The notes below the pieces were generated by a model that was not told the DNA's origin, did not search any database, and saw only the letters and a list, made by a program, of their open reading frames with translations. From Paragordius varius (lineage: Eukaryota > Nematomorpha), in the NCBI GenBank assembly GCA_964247055.1, contig OZ176052.1, forward strand, positions 8,742,001-8,806,000: a stretch of 64,000 bases of DNA, written 5' to 3'. Position numbers and translations under genes: made by a program. Positions 56,901 through 61,889 of the stretch are shown here, in pieces. Each line of letters begins with the position of its first letter. Position 1 is the first letter of the stretch.

Positions 56901-58743
56901 CTCACTTCTCATTACGCGTCGCAGTATAATGCAGAAATGATTTCCATTGATGATGTTCAAGAAGGATTTCACAAGCACTTCGCGATTTTCGATTTGACGC
57001 TCATTCGAATTGTGTGGAACCTTAACGAGTTTATTTGTCTCTACCATCGCTTGTAGTCATTGCGATACATGTGATTCTTCTGTCAATTACCGTTCAGTTT
57101 CAGTAGGGTCATCATTCAATATTCTTTGATCGTCCTTGCAGTTGTGCACCAAAGCGCCCACACTCTTTTACATTAAATAATAAGTTAATCGATGGCTTGT
57201 TCCCCATATGTTTCTTTCAGCATACGATAACTTTCAACAGCCTTTTTGCCTGATGCCAATCCATGCCGCATATGTTCTTTTTCCGGCAAAAAATAGGACA
57301 TGATTACTGAATGATAGTAAATAAGGCGCTAGTTTTTTGTTGGACTCAAATTGTGTTAACAGCGTAGGAGAAAAATATGATGATATTTATGAATTTTTTA
57401 AATTATTAAGAGGATTTTAATTTGTTTAAGAATCATCACAAAATTATTATCCTATTAAAAATCAAAATATCGATGATTAAAAAATATGATTATGCAAAAC
57501 TGTTAACATAATAAAAAATCAAATATATAAATAAAATTATTAAATGTTGCTTATTATCAAAATAAAATAAGGTTAAAATTAGTTTTAACTTGCATATTTT
57601 AAACTTACTTTGAACATATATTTTAGTGATTATCTTTAACTTCTGAAAATATAATCAGTAAGTTTCCTTAACAACAATTTAAGAAGCAGAGATTTTAAAA
57701 TCTGTCTAAAATCAAGTCCTAGATAAATATTATTTCTTTGCTCAGTATGGTAATAATAAACATTATGTCATTGGGTTTTTAAAGCACCGAATGAATAATT
57801 TATAATGATAGTAATATAATTAATTGTATTATTTTATTTTAATTTTTGTTTTATGTGGAAAATGACCTATTAACTATTTGGTTAATATTTACCATGTTAT
57901 AATAATTAATCATAAGGTAAAATACATTTTGATGATTTTGAAAAGGTGTAAATATAGCCTTTTTAAATAAAACTTCGCACAAATAGTTAATTCATTACTT
58001 TTCTTTAATCTAATATCTAAGGCATGCCATTTATTTTCGGTAAGGGATAAATTGATGGTAGAATTTACGTTTATATATCTATCCACCAATAATTTTGGTT
58101 TATTTTCATTAGTGACATCCTTTTTCTCTAATTGCACCCATATATTTAGACCACCCATGTTATTGATTGAAAGTTGAATGTAAAAATATGACAAGTCACG
58201 TTTAATCATGTTATGAATAATGGTAAGTTTATCGCGTCTTCTTTGTTCCACAGTAGTTAACGGTTTACTTGTTATAGGTGAACTTACTGTGCTAGAATAA
58301 GCATGGCTAGAAGTTATAAATCTTGATGACCCTGTTACACCCAACATGGAAGAAAGGGAAGATGCAGGAGTTGTCGTTACGATCGGTGACACATTTAAAT
58401 CTGATTTGTAAAGAGATGTGAGTATATTAACCTTAGTATTATTGTATTCAAGTAGAATGCCACCCCGTCTACACGTCCTAAAAGAGAATGAAATTCCTGA
58501 TAAAATTTTCAAGGGCTTATACAAAAGGATTTGTGAGGTGCCATTGAAATAGGCTTCACTGCCCACACTTTGCACTGTTTGGGTGTCAACTAAAGATTTT
58601 GATGTTGCAAAATGGTTGGGTAGAGTTGTCGTATAAATTAATGGGCCCTCTTTACGCCCTTCCCCACGCACAAGAATATGGAGAGTGGGCCAAAGTCCAA
58701 ACATATAGAGAAATGTTAGTGATAAATGTAGTAAAAATATCAT
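20121..58743 (-). CDS. crb: crumbs: apical polarity transmembrane protein, complete coding sequence in 33 exons
   Basis: Crumbs sets the apical membrane domain of epithelia and photoreceptors; its tail binds the Stardust/PALS1-PATJ complex, Par6 and FERM proteins. Exon order on the minus strand: 57999-58743, 55246-55482, 54216-54428, 53808-53942, 51232-51429, 50963-51157, 50822-50927, 48125-48339, 45681-45842, 45258-45462, 44799-45043, 44214-44439, 43202-44031, 42377-42576, 41923-42133, 41525-41787, 40692-40968, 40351-40567, 39628-39737, 38276-38541, 37955-38165, 37031-37145, 36810-36928, 29025-29202, 27634-27853, 26860-26999, 26611-26756, 26184-26318, 25401-25637, 24401-24763, 23030-23137, 21240-21514, 20121-20354. 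Total 7737 nt, about 2578 residues, longer than fly Crb. Architecture: signal peptide; LamG-1 (~50-310); EGF 1-18 (~325-1060); LamG-2 (~1160-1330); EGF; LamG-3 (~1390-1590); two EGFs; LamG-4 (~1690-1860); ~15 EGFs (~1880-2500); TM (~2520-2542); tail ending PPPEERLI. Landmarks shared with fly Crb: GSEAYFNGT in LamG-1, [43 protein letters not shown]. Least certain is the exon 11/12 junction. Confidence 0.95.
20406..20828. mobile_element. Short inverted-repeat element (AACCGTTTT family), copy 1
   Basis: The left end GACGAAACCGTTTTTGGTTG and the right end GTTTCGGTTACATAAAAACG are imperfect inverted repeats. It has no coding capacity and lies in the last crb intron; its edge is about 50 bp upstream of the final acceptor. 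A relative is at 41055-41425. Traces with the same ACCGGTTCC-rich character are near 11940-12050, 35260-35310 and 53100-53150. Confidence 0.45.
21240..21514 (-). CDS. crb: crb exon 32: EGF-34 end, EGF-35, EGF-36
   Basis: Reads [51 protein letters not shown]. Strong donor ATA|GTAAGT at 21234-21239, phase 0, into the transmembrane exon. Confidence 0.93.
21993..22235. mobile_element. Short hAT-like TIR element (MITE), copy 2
   Basis: The left end CCGGGGATGTCGAACAC pairs with the right end TGGTTAAACATACCTG. It lies in crb intron 31, to the left of the foldback at 22272. Strongly diverged from the copies at 4498 and 24866. Confidence 0.4.
22272..22713. repeat. ~440-bp foldback (long imperfect inverted repeat)
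   Basis: The left arm GTTTGTTACAGTCATTTGTC through GGCGAAAATTTTATATGG and GGTAAAAATATGTTTATG is mirrored on the right by TACATAAACCATTTTTAC, ATATGATTTTCGACGCCC and GAACTGTAATAAA. The arms are about 200 bp with a centre near 22490. A flanking CAAACTCAACACT motif near 21765 also recurs inverted near 22745. If transcribed in the crb intron it could fold into a long hairpin. Confidence 0.7.
23030..23137 (-). CDS. crb: crb exon 31: EGF-34
   Basis: Reads [30 protein letters not shown]. The GTGF core is completed by exon 32. Donor G|GTTTTT at 23024-23029 is weak; the frame beyond is intronic. Confidence 0.88.
24401..24763 (-). CDS. crb: crb exon 30: EGF-31, EGF-32, EGF-33
   Basis: Three repeats in one exon: [50 protein letters not shown]. 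The first two share a KPN-x-x-x-GLN-[YF]-TC core, which suggests a local duplication. Phase 1 at both ends. Confidence 0.92.
24866..25153. mobile_element. Short hAT-like TIR element (MITE), copy 3
   Basis: The left end CCCAGGAGTGTCAAAAC with GCAGGCCGCA inside pairs with the right end GCGGGCCTTGTGTTGACC-ACCCCTG. Best preserved of the three copies; lies in crb intron 29. Confidence 0.55.
25401..25637 (-). CDS. crb: crb exon 29: EGF-29 and EGF-30
   Basis: Reads [63 protein letters not shown]. Phase 1 at both ends. Confidence 0.92.
26184..26318 (-). CDS. crb: crb exon 28: EGF-28
   Basis: Reads [44 protein letters not shown]. The CQGTGFEG form is identical in fly Crb near the C-terminal EGFs. 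Donor G|GTTTTA is weak; phase 1. Confidence 0.9.
26611..26756 (-). CDS. crb: crb exon 27: EGF-26 end, EGF-27
   Basis: Reads [43 protein letters not shown]. Donor G|GTTAGT at 26605-26610. Confidence 0.92.
26860..26999 (-). CDS. crb: crb exon 26: EGF-25 end, EGF-26
   Basis: Reads [39 protein letters not shown]. Acceptor TTTAG|AAA, phase 0; donor AT|GTAACA, phase 2. Confidence 0.87.
27634..27853 (-). CDS. crb: crb exon 25: EGF-24 and start of EGF-25
   Basis: Reads [57 protein letters not shown]. The donor AAAG|GTTGTT at 27628-27633 is chosen because it is phase 0, as exon 26 requires. Confidence 0.85.
28407..28444. repeat. (TA)n microsatellite
   Basis: About 19 TA units in crb intron 24. Confidence 0.95.
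29025..29202 (-). CDS. crb: crb exon 24: EGF-22 end, EGF-23
   Basis: Reads [48 protein letters not shown]. Acceptor TTTTAG|GC; donor AG|GTACTG, phase 2. Confidence 0.93.
29720..30720 (-). mobile_element. Decayed mariner-like DNA transposon, copy 1
   Basis: On the minus strand, broken frames give [14 protein letters not shown] (mariner NKLGKWVPHDLNER), then TGDEKWLYF and VLVHDN, in the order of a mariner DD34D transposase. Frameshifts and stops are frequent, and an internal open stretch (30034-30267) is in the wrong frame. Terminal repeats could not be fixed. It is dead and fairly old. A second copy lies at about 56370-57350. Confidence 0.75.
31151..31156 (-). terminator. Possible polyadenylation signal for the nested ORF
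   Basis: AATAAA on the minus strand about 170 bp downstream of the stop at 31325. Weak evidence on its own in AT-rich DNA. Confidence 0.25.
31325..32695 (-). CDS. Secreted Ser/Thr/Asn-rich protein, 456 codons, nested in crb intron 23
   Basis: The ATG at 32695 starts a clear signal peptide ([20 protein letters not shown]). The rest has no Cys, no recognisable domain and no repeat unit, but is rich in Ser, Thr, Asn and Gln with about ten N-x-S/T sequons (NQT, NDS, NET, NLT, NTT, NDT), like a mucin-type or disordered extracellular segment. In 27-30% GC DNA an open frame this long is very unlikely by chance. Two readings: a single-exon nested gene (AATAAA, minus strand, at 31151-31156, about 170 bp past the stop), or an alternative first exon of crb, since a donor CAAC|GTAACT at 31357-31362 would splice in phase 1 to crb exon 24. 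I do not recognise a homologue. Confidence 0.75.
   Translation of the reverse strand: MLRIQCILQVLLILNLQYQCLWGQLFHNYNNFYLLQQNGSTPQENLDPVKINETIYSGPQFFHLGDSTTLEVTTTNLPLPTTLLNQEEENNSNKSDNYANSPLAILNTQVQGSVKVQHSQESNDAPVKNQTETNDSANHLSDGDIQDKTFYSKSNLPTNETKYDQDRSLESHSQTRNFQINPISSPLIHDPKLNIIYVDHSNNTLFSSPQPDTQQIEQSLENVREQTLTASTQFKPTDNIVNYNTNSYPQHGYTTQGILSEEKSSVSNIEYTKVKSSVVTRMTVLESMLINNQNPIETSRTTHNTLTPFGDYDTGNETLQYDHPDLYRDVDYTDVNDLNNNENNTNTFTTQAWRPKYLYSLGTQHLNLTTIFITDQTSEPITYLSSPYDSYSPFTPLQQNTTLNSDKTLFSNDTSVFSEPTNMETTDTTPSLISHNQTLSPTSQRNLLTIIYYFYV
34996..35556. mobile_element. Possible short TIR element
   Basis: TTGGGGTTCTCATAATTT on the left and AAATGGGAACCCTGAGATT on the right are roughly inverted (GGGTTC-CAT). 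The inner match is patchy, and I found no second copy. Confidence 0.25.
36810..36928 (-). CDS. crb: crb exon 23: linker and start of EGF-22
   Basis: Reads [37 protein letters not shown]. The donor G|GTAAAT at 36804-36809 joins in phase to exon 24 over a 7.6-kb intron that holds a separate ORF. Confidence 0.9.
37031..37145 (-). CDS. crb: crb exon 22: LamG-4 end
   Basis: Reads [20 protein letters not shown], then [18 protein letters not shown]. The FKGC turn is the LamG-terminal Cys. Donor CA|GTAATT at 37025-37030, phase 2. Confidence 0.9.
37955..38165 (-). CDS. crb: crb exon 21: LamG-4 middle
   Basis: Reads [44 protein letters not shown]. Matches fly VTITWKLSALHF and GEWSRIYLRAHNSKL. Phase 0 in, phase 1 out. 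Confidence 0.92.
38276..38541 (-). CDS. crb: crb exon 20: LamG-4 first part
   Basis: Reads [51 protein letters not shown]. The donor GAG|GTACCA at 38271-38275 is phase 0 and explains the change of frame to exon 21 across a 110-bp intron. Confidence 0.92.
39060..39430 (-). repeat. Inverted copy of the 18060-18450 dispersed repeat
   Basis: Read on the minus strand it follows the stretch at 18060-18450: AGCGGGTAAAAAGAGGGCC, GGCGCAATCGAAAA, GGTGGGCCCGAACTGGGGG, GGTCTACCGGTTTTCC. It lies within crb intron 19 without the ~320-bp tandem part. A (TA)n tract follows at 39471-39489. Confidence 0.65.
39628..39737 (-). CDS. crb: crb exon 19: EGF-20 end and a short EGF-21
   Basis: Reads [37 protein letters not shown], the last Cys being completed by exon 20. 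As in fly Crb, this second repeat is cut short before LamG-4. Donor T|GTACGA at 39622-39627. Confidence 0.9.
40351..40567 (-). CDS. crb: crb exon 18: LamG-3 end, EGF-20 start
   Basis: Reads [43 protein letters not shown]. The WNDY motif is shared with fly Crb at the same place. Donor GC|GTATAA, phase 2. Confidence 0.92.
40692..40968 (-). CDS. crb: crb exon 17: LamG-3 middle
   Basis: Reads [42 protein letters not shown]. The order fits fly LYLGG and YFKGIIQDV. Donor G|GTAGTT at 40686-40691. Confidence 0.9.
41055..41425. mobile_element. Short inverted-repeat element (AACCGTTTT family), copy 2
   Basis: ATAAAATCGGAACCAATTAA on the left and AACTAAAATCGGTTCCAATT on the right are inverted relative to each other. 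Non-coding; in crb intron 16. Confidence 0.45.
41525..41787 (-). CDS. crb: crb exon 16: LamG-3 first part
   Basis: Reads [46 protein letters not shown]. Phase 1 in, phase 0 out at AAG|GTAATC. Confidence 0.88.
41923..42133 (-). CDS. crb: crb exon 15: LamG-2 end and EGF-19
   Basis: Reads [50 protein letters not shown]. Matches fly DIMVNGKW and CHCPRPFFGHTC. Confidence 0.93.
42377..42576 (-). CDS. crb: crb exon 14: LamG-2 middle
   Basis: Reads [44 protein letters not shown]. Matches fly NDSNWHKVFVAINTS and FVGCMQDI. Leaves in phase 0 at AGG|GTATAT. Confidence 0.92.
43202..44031 (-). CDS. crb: crb exon 13: EGF-17 end, EGF-18, linker, LamG-2 first part
   Basis: Reads [46 protein letters not shown] Ser/Thr/Asn-rich linker of roughly 100 residues follows, then [20 protein letters not shown] and NGRLFGTLI of LamG-2. 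The donor A|GTAATA at 43196-43201 (phase 1) joins exactly to exon 14; the open frame beyond it is intronic. Confidence 0.9.
44214..44439 (-). CDS. crb: crb exon 12: rest of EGF-15, EGF-16, EGF-17 start
   Basis: Reads [63 protein letters not shown]. The long spacer before GYDC corresponds to the elongated EGF in fly Crb (NITLYQM to SGYEC). The acceptor TTGTTAG|AC is preferred for phase; TTTAAG|AAAAACATC would add NITIRIYL but needs a phase-0 partner that I could not find. Confidence 0.78.
44799..45043 (-). CDS. crb: crb exon 11: EGF-13 end, EGF-14, EGF-15 start
   Basis: Reads [53 protein letters not shown]. The CxGTGYEG form matches fly Crb. The donor is taken as TCAG|GTTTCG at 44793-44798 (phase 1). 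The frame stays open beyond it, so the exact 3' edge is uncertain. Confidence 0.75.
45258..45462 (-). CDS. crb: crb exon 10: EGF-12 and start of EGF-13
   Basis: Reads [51 protein letters not shown]. Acceptor GTGTGCAG|GA; donor GG|GTAAGT. Confidence 0.93.
45681..45842 (-). CDS. crb: crb exon 9: EGF-10 end, EGF-11
   Basis: Reads [46 protein letters not shown]. Phase 1 at both ends. The intron before it carries a decayed LINE. Confidence 0.93.
45950..47830 (+). mobile_element. Decayed non-LTR retrotransposon (LINE), antisense in crb intron 8
   Basis: Broken reverse transcriptase on the plus strand: [17 protein letters not shown], then [20 protein letters not shown] and [18 protein letters not shown] (46518-46739), [14 protein letters not shown], and [20 protein letters not shown] with the catalytic FADD. 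The 3' part has [10 protein letters not shown] and [12 protein letters not shown], typical of insect endonuclease-RT LINEs. At least five stops or frameshifts break it and the 5' endonuclease part is missing. The clade (RTE- or CR1-like) cannot be settled by eye. No target duplication was found. Confidence 0.85.
48125..48339 (-). CDS. crb: crb exon 8: EGF-8 end, EGF-9, EGF-10 start
   Basis: Reads [61 protein letters not shown]. Enters in phase 2 and leaves in phase 1 at G|GTAAAG. Confidence 0.93.
48416..48929. mobile_element. ~500-bp TIR element (CTTCGATTYAAA family), copy 1
   Basis: The left end ACTTCGATTTAAATTGGGGT and the right end ACCCCAATTTGAATCGAAGG are near-perfect inverted repeats. 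The inside is non-coding and collinear with 54651-55128 and 63507-63950 (shared: CTACTTCGACGCCATTTTTA, TTATCCTAAT). In crb intron 7, about 75 bp from exon 8. Confidence 0.75.
48930..50821. other. crb: crb intron 7, right part
   Basis: About 1.9 kb of AT-rich DNA with short (TA)n tracts at 49541-49560 and 50579-50592 and nothing else that I can support. Confidence 0.5.
50822..50927 (-). CDS. crb: crb exon 7: end of EGF-7, start of EGF-8
   Basis: Reads [20 protein letters not shown], then [15 protein letters not shown]. Strong donor GG|GTAAGT at 50816-50821, phase 2. Confidence 0.92.
50963..51157 (-). CDS. crb: crb exon 6: EGF-6 and start of EGF-7
   Basis: Reads [31 protein letters not shown], then [18 protein letters not shown] marks a calcium-binding EGF. 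Donor A|GTAATT at 50957-50962. Confidence 0.92.
51232..51429 (-). CDS. crb: crb exon 5: EGF-4 and most of EGF-5
   Basis: Reads [37 protein letters not shown], then [11 protein letters not shown]. The poly-Asn run (NNNNNE) in EGF-5 is unusual. Phase 1 at both ends. Confidence 0.92.
51430..53150. other. crb: crb intron 4, left part
   Basis: About 1.7 kb with no coding segment or clear repeat. An open stretch at 52822-53037 on the minus strand has no protein-like features. Confidence 0.5.
53151..53785. mobile_element. TIR element (GTGACCAGAT family), copy 1
   Basis: The left end TTAAAGTGACCAGATAAGCT and the right end TATCTGGTCACATTA are inverted. The inside shares TTTTGTACTGCGTCAG, ATGAAGGCAGCCATTCGCAC and AGTGGCTGAAC with copy 2 at 60903-61302. 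In crb intron 4; its right edge is about 16 bp from the exon 4 donor. Confidence 0.7.
53808..53942 (-). CDS. crb: crb exon 4: EGF-3
   Basis: Reads [32 protein letters not shown] and GDPCVK. The donor AAAA|GTAATG at 53802-53807 joins in phase to NICLNNGIC in exon 5. A TIR element ends about 16 bp beyond the donor. Confidence 0.9.
54216..54428 (-). CDS. crb: crb exon 3: EGF-1 and EGF-2 (partial)
   Basis: Reads [31 protein letters not shown], then [16 protein letters not shown] and YTCIAK. The second repeat looks degenerate. The donor AAAA|GTTTAG is weak but keeps phase 1 into exon 4. Confidence 0.82.
54651..55128. mobile_element. ~480-bp TIR element (CTTCGATTYAAA family), copy 2
   Basis: Begins ACTTCGATTTAAAATGGGGT and ends CTTAATTTGAATCGGAGG. 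The inside matches copy 1 (CTACTTCGATGCCATTTTTA). In crb intron 2; a short minus-strand ORF within it is not conserved in the other copies. Confidence 0.75.
55246..55482 (-). CDS. crb: crb exon 2: end of LamG-1, start of EGF-1
   Basis: Enters in phase 1 as [16 protein letters not shown] and carries the LamG Cys in [13 protein letters not shown] and [12 protein letters not shown]. Matches fly YLHVDRAAS and FSGCLLDG. The donor T|GTAAAA is at 55240-55245. Confidence 0.9.
55483..57998. other. crb: crb intron 1
   Basis: 2.5 kb. Apart from the mariner copy it shows no coding segment. The protein reads directly from exon 1 (RLKK) into exon 2 (ELSVSVDHS), so no exon is missing here. Confidence 0.7.
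56370..57350 (-). mobile_element. Decayed mariner-like DNA transposon, copy 2
   Basis: Collinear with copy 1 on the same strand. Broken frames read [18 protein letters not shown], the mariner linker before the catalytic core. Both copies begin with a TTTATTCAAAATATTGT-CA stretch. Many frameshifts; no intact transposase. In crb intron 1. Confidence 0.7.
57999..58743 (-). CDS. crb: crb exon 1: start codon, signal peptide, LamG-1 first part
   Basis: The ATG at 58743 starts [20 protein letters not shown], a clear signal peptide. [20 protein letters not shown] and [17 protein letters not shown] match the N-terminal LamG of fly Crb (SSEAFFNGS, ISFRSCRGGEIL). Residues ~118-165 are a Ser/Thr-rich insert ([13 protein letters not shown] and on) within the Lam[11 protein letters not shown] precedes the donor AAAA|GTAATG at 57993-57998, phase 1. 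The frame stays open past the donor, but that part has no LamG match. Confidence 0.93.
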
Positions 58744-59327
58744 TGAGATAGGACTTGTTAGTTCATAAATATTTTAAAGTAAAACGCTGAAATTTGTATA
58801 GATAGTAATCACATATTCAGATGGTGGTTATGTTTTGAAGAGGATTATAAATAACATTTTATTGTAATAATCTCATCCTTTTATTCAATCAATAACCGAT
58901 AATAGTACAATTATTATTGATACGTACTTTAGTAATTAGAAGGAAAGGCGAAAGGTGCGAATAAATAACTTTGTAAAATAGTAAAAAGGATACATTTACA
59001 TCAACATAAGGGGAAGAAATAAATAAATAAAAAATATTCGATATATTTCGTGCTTATTTATTACTAATCCTTTAGGTAAATATTTGATTTGGGTAACCAA
59101 AAGGGCCCCTTCACTATTTTAAAACCCGCTCTAAAAATATTGATTAATAAGAAATGAATTAATTAGATTATGTAATCTATAAATAAATTTAAAACATAAC
59201 TGGAAAACAGAATTTTTTGCGGAAAAAACGAATTTTTTTTGTTTAACTGTATAACTATTTATATAAATACACCTAAATATTTAAAGCAGGTCATTTTAAA
59301 AGAAAGAGAGGCTTAAATTTAAAATTT

Positions 59328-59329
<2 letters not shown>

Positions 59330-59382
<53 letters not shown>
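59330..59382. repeat. (TA)n microsatellite, about 26 units
   Basis: Uninterrupted AT dinucleotides about 600 bp upstream of the crb start codon. The longest of many (TA)n tracts here; others are at 2339-2363, 14086-14114, 14932-14962, 28407-28444, 39471-39489 and 53961-53989. Confidence 0.95.
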
Positions 59383-59384
<2 letters not shown>

Positions 59385-60902
59385 ATAGAAAGAAAAATTT
59401 GTATCTTTCTACACAACGTTTGAAATGTGTAAAAAATATAATTTAATATTATTATAATATATAAATATAATTGGAATTAAAATACAGGTATAAGTGTAGA
59501 AACAAACCTTAGCCTAAAATATTGTATAAAAATATGATATTAATTTATATACATAAAATTATCAGTTACCACAGGGCATACCACATATTTTACATCAAAT
59601 ATAACATGTATAGAGATTGGTGCATTTCAGAATATACTATATCAAAACTTATTATTATTAATTTAAATTTTCGAATCAAATGTATTTCTTATAGCCACTT
59701 ATTAAAGTATGCATTATTGACCAGCGGCCTTTTGCAATTTTTTTAACATACTATTAAATCACCAAACTTTTATGAATATCAACGGACTCAAAGAGTGACT
59801 AAGTTTAAATTTGGCCAGTGTGACCATAATGCGCGATAAAAGCATAGTGAGATGATTATTATTTAAATGGGCAAATTTTACCCCACTTCATAGCGAATAA
59901 TACGACACGGCTTGCCCAGCAGGTGCAGTAATTATTATTTCGCATTTTGGCATAAGCACGTTAGAATTTGCCTAAGTTTTACTCAATAGGTAATTTTTAA
60001 TTTGTTGTTTAAAGCTGGTTGCAGGCGGCCCAGTTTGAACTCTCTCATGTCCCAAAGAATTTTTTAAATGATTGTATTTTGATACGCTCTGTGAATATTT
60101 TATATTTTTTAACCAAAAGATGCCGATTTAAGTTAATTTTCCGAAATTAAAATATAAGTGTACTCTTATTTATTCACATAAATGCCGAACATAGACCACT
60201 TTTTTGAAATTGTTTGGTTTTTCCTGATATTAGGGTTTTTCGAAAAACTAAATTCTTAAAATTTTACCTGATTTTTGACGGATGCTTAAGTCGATTCAAC
60301 ACTTGACTACAAATCTACGTATTTTTCGATTTAAATTGATGAAAATGACGACTGTTTTATATCAAATAATAAAATATGAATTTAATGGAAGCCATTTCCA
60401 AAGCAATTATTTCACAATGGACTAAAATATAAAAAAAGATCCATAGAAAATGATTTGATATTATTAATTTGGATATAATGGCAAAAATTTACACAACATG
60501 GAGTGTAGGCATTAATCCTATACTGATATTCAACCATTTTATCTGCCAATGTTAATGTTAAACATGACTATAGTTAAGATTGATTTAGCGGGAATCTAAA
60601 AACACATGGCATTTTGCTAAAAATTGGAAAATAAAAATAGCGTCAAAGTTTGCTTTGGAACTTTCTTCGAAAAACTAAATTTTATTTTTGTTTTGGTATA
60701 TTTATATTATTTTATTAACAAATTTGAATGACAGCTCTTTTTAGCATTTTTCAAATATCAAATTAAAGTTGGTTTGGGGTAACCTGTTATCCCGATTGGT
60801 ATGAATTAAATAATTCATATCCATAAGGCAAAAAAATCTTGGTAAAATAGGAAAAAAAAATATATTAGGATTCTCATCGTGCTTTTGGTGATTGGCTCTA
60901 AG

Positions 60903-61302
60903 GTAATGTGACCAGATAGGCTGTTTTTCACAAACTGCTCCTGTACTGCCCTGACTTTTGTACTGCTTTAGAAATTTTTTTGTAAATATATTAATTATCT
61001 TTATAAAAAAAATTAATGTATAATTTTATAGAGTACAATAATAATTTGTAAATATAAAAGGTTCATTTTTCGTTCAATACTAAGATTGGCCTATTATTAA
61101 TTGAGTAACAATCAGGTTTCGGACCGGTTAAACTGCTTATGAAGGCAATCACGCAGTGGCGGAACTATAATTCTTTCTACTGTAAGATTTAGGTTAAAGG
61201 CCATTTAACCAGTGATAAACCGCTGCAAAAATCTGGTGTAAAAATAGGCAAATTATGTTTTAATTTTGTACTACGCCAGTGTTCAAAATCTAGTCACATT
61301 AC
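60903..61302. mobile_element. TIR element (GTGACCAGAT family), copy 2
   Basis: Begins TAATGTGACCAGATAGGCTG and ends AAATCTAGTCACATTA. The inside shares CTGTACTGC, ATGAAGGCAATCACGCAGTG and AAAAATAGGCAAATTAT with copy 1. Non-coding. Confidence 0.7.
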
Positions 61303-61324
61303 TCTAGGACTCATTTAATAAACC

Positions 61325-61889
61325 ATTTGCACTTCAAGAGTGTCCTTGAACACTTCAAGATGGTTGTTGAACATTTCAAGTTGGTCCTTTGACTTTTTTG
61401 TTTTGTTTTAAACTTTTATCAATCAAATCGTAAATCATTGATCTATTTTATCGTTTGACCGATTTTCAATTATTCAACATAAATTTTAAATCAATATCGA
61501 CCTTTAATCATTGAGAAACCGGATATCTTTTTTTAATTTCTTAAAATTTGTTTGGATATCATAAAATTTTAGTACCTAATTAAAAAATATATAAGTCTGG
61601 GTTATTATTTATAATTTTTCATATTTTAAAATTAATAATTTCGTTAAATTAAAAAAAAATTAATATGAAAAAAAAGTGGTTTTTGAATAAAAATTTTTAT
61701 TTTCAAATGAATAAATATATAATAAATAAGGAAAATTAGCTTAAATAATAAAATATAAATATAAATGCAAAAATTATGGTTAAATGAAAATTTAAAATTT
61801 TTTGGGACCAACTTGAAATGTTCAAGGACCAATTTGAAGTGTTCAAGGACCAACTTGAGGTGTTCAAGGACACTCTTGAAGCGCAAATA
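61325..61889. mobile_element. Foldback element with tandem ~21-bp units in its inverted ends
   Basis: The left end ATTTGCACTTCAAGAGTGTC is followed by CTTGAACACTTCAAGATGG, TTGAACATTTCAAGTTGGTC. The right end is its inverse, with units TGTTCAAGGACCAACTTG and TGTTCAAGGACCAATTTGAA, then ACACTCTTGAAGCGCAAAT. The units differ by few bases. The AT-rich centre is non-coding; a minus-strand frame (61644-61916) merely translates the tandem units (VLEHFKL repeats). Confidence 0.8.
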
